From: Candidatus Gastranaerophilales bacterium
GTDB taxonomy: Bacteria; Cyanobacteriota; Vampirovibrionia; Gastranaerophilales; Gastranaerophilaceae
Length of the DNA: 64,000 nt
Direction of reading: 5' to 3'
Assembly: GCA_944324365.1 (NCBI GenBank)
Contig: CALUWA010000003.1
Coordinates: 1 to 64,000 of the forward strand
Within the stretch, counting starts at the first letter, position 1; every line of letters begins with the position of its first letter. The position numbers were made by a program, and so were the translations under genes. The notes beneath the pieces are model-generated. The model was not told the DNA's origin. It made no database searches and worked only from the letters and a program-made list of their open reading frames with translations. Of this stretch, positions 61,395-64,000 are shown piece by piece.

Positions 61395-63287
61395 ATGGGA
61401 TTCTTTGATAAATTTAATGAAATCAGAAAGAAAATTTCCGAGGTAGAAAATAATATTTACCTCGGGAAACAGGATTTTCTGGAAATTTATGAAAGAAATT
61501 TGCAATTAGAAAAAGAAATTGAAGAACGTACTCACGAACTTAACATCGCAAATAAAAGAATGCTCACCCTGCAGCATATTTGGGATATGATGAATTCTTC
61601 AAAGCCGTTGAATAATGTTCTTGAAACTATTGTTAACAGTATCCAAGGAGAATTGGGGTATGTTCACAGTTCAATTATGAGAAAGCAGAAGGATGAAGAA
61701 GGGGAATACCTTTCTGTTGTGGCGGAAGCTGTTAACCAGACAATAAAAAGAGCTGACGATATTTTGCAAACTCCTATCCAGGCAAGACGTCTTGCTTATA
61801 CTAAGGGCGGAATGTTTGCCGAAGCTCTTGAGAACAGAAAAATTGTGCAGTCAAAAGACATTGCGGCATCTTTGCATGCAATAATGCCGAATGTTGAGCA
61901 AAGTGTTATTGATGAAGTCTTGACGGACAAATCAATCCGCTCAATTATTGTTATTCCGTTGTATACAATGGAAACTCCGTTCGGTCTTTTTTGTGTATTT
62001 TCTTCAAGAGAAGAACTTGCCGAATCTGAAACGGATTTTCTTTCAATGTTTGCGCAGCAGATTGAACTTGCGATAACAATTGCGGATTTGTTTGAAAAGG
62101 TTAAAGAGCAGGCCATAACGGACGGGATGACAGGACTTTATAACAGAAGATATTTTGAAGAGTATCTTAAAAAAGAAGTCACAAGGGCAAAACGTATCAA
62201 TCAGCCGTTTAGTATTATCGGAATTGATCTTGATTTTCTCAAAAAAATTAACGATAAATACGGGCATGCATACGGTGATTTGGCGATAAAATCAATTGCG
62301 CAGGTTCTTATGTCGAATGCCCGTTCCATTGATACGGCGGCCAGAATGGGTGGAGAAGAGTTTAATATTATTTTGCCCGGTGTAACCTCGGAAGGTGCTA
62401 TGGTTGCTGCGGAAAGAATTCGTAAAGCAATTGAAAGTACTGAACTTGAAACAATCGGACATATTACGGCAAGTATTGGTGTTGCAACGTTTCTTGAGCA
62501 TTCGGATAATATAGAGGATATTCTGGAATTAACTGACCAGGCAATGTATCTGTCTAAGCGCAACGGTCGAAATCAGGTTACGCTTGCAAAACCTATTGAT
62601 GAAACTTCTTGGCAGGAGCTTGCGGTCAGTGCGTTTTTAGATATATTGAATAAGCGAAGAATCCCGCTTGCAGAGAATTTTAAACAAAATTTATCAAATA
62701 AATTAATAAGCAACAGTTCCCAAAGTGAGGTTTTATATTCCGTTGCGGATTTACTAACGCAGACATATAATCCGCTTCATAAACAGGGTGTTGTAAAATC
62801 GAAAGTTCTCACTGCAGTGAGCCTTGCAAAACGTTTTGACTTGCCTAAGGAAGAAGTTGATAATTTAAAAATCGCAATGCTTCTTTATGACATAGGAAAT
62901 TTGCTTGTTCCTCAGGAAATATTTAAAAAAGCTGCTCCGCTTACTGATGATGAGCGTAATATGATAAAAGAACATCCCGTAATTGCGGCTAAAAAGATTT
63001 TGACACCTATTTCGTACATTCAGGATGTTATTCCGATTGTTGAATATCATCATGAAAATTGGGACGGAAGCGGTTATCCCGCGAAATTATCTAAAAATGA
63101 AATTCCTATGACCTCACAGATTGTGCTTATTGTTGATGCTTATTATGCACTGACGGAGCCCCGTCCTTATAGGGATAAACTAGCTCCCGAGCAGGCTTTG
63201 GAAGAGATTAAAAAAGATGCGGGTAAAAAATGGAATACTGCTTTGGTGAATGAATTTACAGCTCTTATAGAAAATGATTTGAAATAA
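61395..63287 (+). CDS. GAF-GGDEF protein with degenerate HD-GYP domain
   Basis: The 630-residue protein has an N-terminal coiled coil, a GAF-like domain (about residues 75-230), a GGDEF domain and a C-terminal HD-GYP-like domain. The diguanylate cyclase site is GGEEF (319-323), with an inhibition site RSID (310-313) five residues before it, so it should make cyclic di-GMP. The HD motif reads LLYDIGNLL, with Tyr498 in place of His, and the usual upstream His is absent; the HHENWDGSGYP (552-562) part is intact. It likely binds rather than hydrolyses c-di-GMP. No signal peptide was seen. Confidence 0.88.
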   Translation: MGFFDKFNEIRKKISEVENNIYLGKQDFLEIYERNLQLEKEIEERTHELNIANKRMLTLQHIWDMMNSSKPLNNVLETIVNSIQGELGYVHSSIMRKQKDEEGEYLSVVAEAVNQTIKRADDILQTPIQARRLAYTKGGMFAEALENRKIVQSKDIAASLHAIMPNVEQSVIDEVLTDKSIRSIIVIPLYTMETPFGLFCVFSSREELAESETDFLSMFAQQIELAITIADLFEKVKEQAITDGMTGLYNRRYFEEYLKKEVTRAKRINQPFSIIGIDLDFLKKINDKYGHAYGDLAIKSIAQVLMSNARSIDTAARMGGEEFNIILPGVTSEGAMVAAERIRKAIESTELETIGHITASIGVATFLEHSDNIEDILELTDQAMYLSKRNGRNQVTLAKPIDETSWQELAVSAFLDILNKRRIPLAENFKQNLSNKLISNSSQSEVLYSVADLLTQTYNPLHKQGVVKSKVLTAVSLAKRFDLPKEEVDNLKIAMLLYDIGNLLVPQEIFKKAAPLTDDERNMIKEHPVIAAKKILTPISYIQDVIPIVEYHHENWDGSGYPAKLSKNEIPMTSQIVLIVDAYYALTEPRPYRDKLAPEQALEEIKKDAGKKWNTALVNEFTALIENDLK

Positions 63288-63289
63288 CC

Positions 63290-64000
63290 ATGAAAGAAAG
63301 AGAATTTATAAATATTATAAAAAATACCTTAAATTCAAAATATATCGGAGATGATTGCGCGTATTTGCCTGAATTGGGTATTGTTGTGACCCAGGACAGT
63401 TTGGTTGAAGGGGTTCATTTTTTAAGAGAGAAAATAGCTCCGTATGAATTAGGTTTTAAATCTGCTGCCGTAAATATTTCAGATGTATGTGCAAGCGGGG
63501 CTGAACCAAAATATATGACATCTGCAATTTCTCTTCCAGATAATACGGATGAAAATTTTATAAAGGAATTTTACAAGGGAATGCAGGATGGAGCTAAAGG
63601 TGTTGAAGTTATCGGGGGAGATATCACGGGCGCGGATAAAATTTATATTTCAGTGACTGCAATAGGGACAACTGCCGGCCGCAGAATAGCTTCAAGAAAA
63701 AATGCAAAACCCGGTCAGAAAATTATTGTATCCGGAAATCATGGCTCTTCGGCTGCCGGTTTGAAATTGCTTTTGAGCGGGCAAGATAAAAACAACAAAT
63801 TTATTAAAGCACACATTATGCCGGATGTTCAGCTTGAATTTTCAAAAAGAATTGCAGCCGAAATTAAAGAGGATTATGCGATGATGGATACTTCGGACGG
63901 ATTGATGGATGCTTTGTCTGCTATTTCATCTGAAAGCGGAGTAATGCTCGAGGTCGATTTTGATAAAATTCCGCATGACAAAGATTTGGAAAGTTTTGAT
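63290..64000 (+). CDS. thiL: Thiamine-monophosphate kinase, partial (runs off window)
   Basis: ThiL phosphorylates thiamine monophosphate to the diphosphate cofactor. The first 237 residues are in the window and have the family motifs YIGDDCAYL, DSLVEGVHF, VNISDVCASGA, GGDITGADK and MDTSDGLMDAL. The ATG lies two bases after the GGDEF gene stop, so they are probably cotranscribed. The C-terminus lies beyond base 64000. Confidence 0.95.
   Translation, partial: MKEREFINIIKNTLNSKYIGDDCAYLPELGIVVTQDSLVEGVHFLREKIAPYELGFKSAAVNISDVCASGAEPKYMTSAISLPDNTDENFIKEFYKGMQDGAKGVEVIGGDITGADKIYISVTAIGTTAGRRIASRKNAKPGQKIIVSGNHGSSAAGLKLLLSGQDKNNKFIKAHIMPDVQLEFSKRIAAEIKEDYAMMDTSDGLMDALSAISSESGVMLEVDFDKIPHDKDLESFD

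Noticed and set aside
1..64000. CRISPR array, prophage, transposase, rRNA or tRNA gene
   Set aside because: No spaced direct repeats, phage structural genes, transposase motifs, or rRNA/tRNA-like segments were recognised.

Overview
The window looks like a chromosomal segment of a non-photosynthetic cyanobacterial relative, most probably Gastranaerophilales/Vampirovibrionia (formerly Melainabacteria). The main reason is RNA polymerase. rpoC is split into separate rpoC1 and rpoC2 genes, and RpoC2 carries an insertion of about 650 residues in the trigger loop, both hallmarks of the cyanobacterial lineage. A homologue of LdpA, an iron-sulfur protein known from the cyanobacterial circadian input pathway, supports this. 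The DNA is AT-rich, there are no photosynthesis genes, and rubrerythrin plus a corrinoid iron-sulfur protein pair suggest an anaerobe. lpxD, lpxC, fabZ, heptose adenylyltransferase and a giant AsmA-like protein indicate an LPS-bearing outer membrane. The lineage call rests on sequence features recognised by eye; no database search was run.

Layout. 0.1-2.6 kb: trpS, and the biotin genes bioC and bioG (minus strand). 2.7-7.6 kb: dapB, murA, aroQ and several lineage-type unknown proteins. 7.7-9.8 kb: a PAS/histidine-kinase-like protein lacking its phosphoacceptor histidine, overlapping a MalK/UgpC-type ABC ATPase gene. 9.8-14.3 kb: the AsmA-like giant. 14.3-21.6 kb: rubrerythrin, zinc-ribbon protein, DUF3137 protein, prmC, uvrC, alanine:sodium symporter and an ACT protein. 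21.6-28.5 kb: a putative ADP-ribosyltransferase, a GT-C membrane protein, a candidate RNA attenuator, an unknown membrane protein, ldpA and a penicillin-binding serine hydrolase. 28.6-38 kb: fusA, a LysM protein, a barrel-like protein, an orphan DNA methyltransferase, mutL and a second DUF3137 protein. 38.1-47.2 kb: rpoB-rpoC1-rpoC2, with a long leader. 47.5-51.5 kb: a prepilin-like gene whose reading frame is broken at a ten-base homopolymer, an MNT/HEPN toxin-antitoxin pair, and asd. 51.6-56.4 kb: hldE-type adenylyltransferase, a calpain-like protease, and lpxD-lpxC-fabZ. 56.4-64 kb: ftsH with genes resembling acsD and acsC, a ROK kinase, a GGDEF/degenerate HD-GYP protein, and the start of thiL.

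How the genes work together. dapB and asd both feed lysine/diaminopimelate synthesis, and with murA supply peptidoglycan. lpxD, lpxC, fabZ, the heptose enzyme and possibly the AsmA-like protein serve the outer membrane. bioC and bioG together make the pimeloyl-ACP biotin precursor. The ftsH-acsD-acsC operon is unexpected because no carbon monoxide dehydrogenase or acetyl-CoA synthase gene lies nearby.

The most interesting observations are the apparently phase-variable prepilin gene (poly-G tract in the OFF frame), the orphan AcsC/AcsD-like corrinoid protein pair, the LdpA homologue in an apparently non-photosynthetic organism, a predicted ADP-ribosyltransferase and a calpain-like protease, signalling proteins with substituted catalytic histidines, and several genes with an extended -10 promoter placed 6-7 bases before an ATG that lacks a Shine-Dalgarno sequence.
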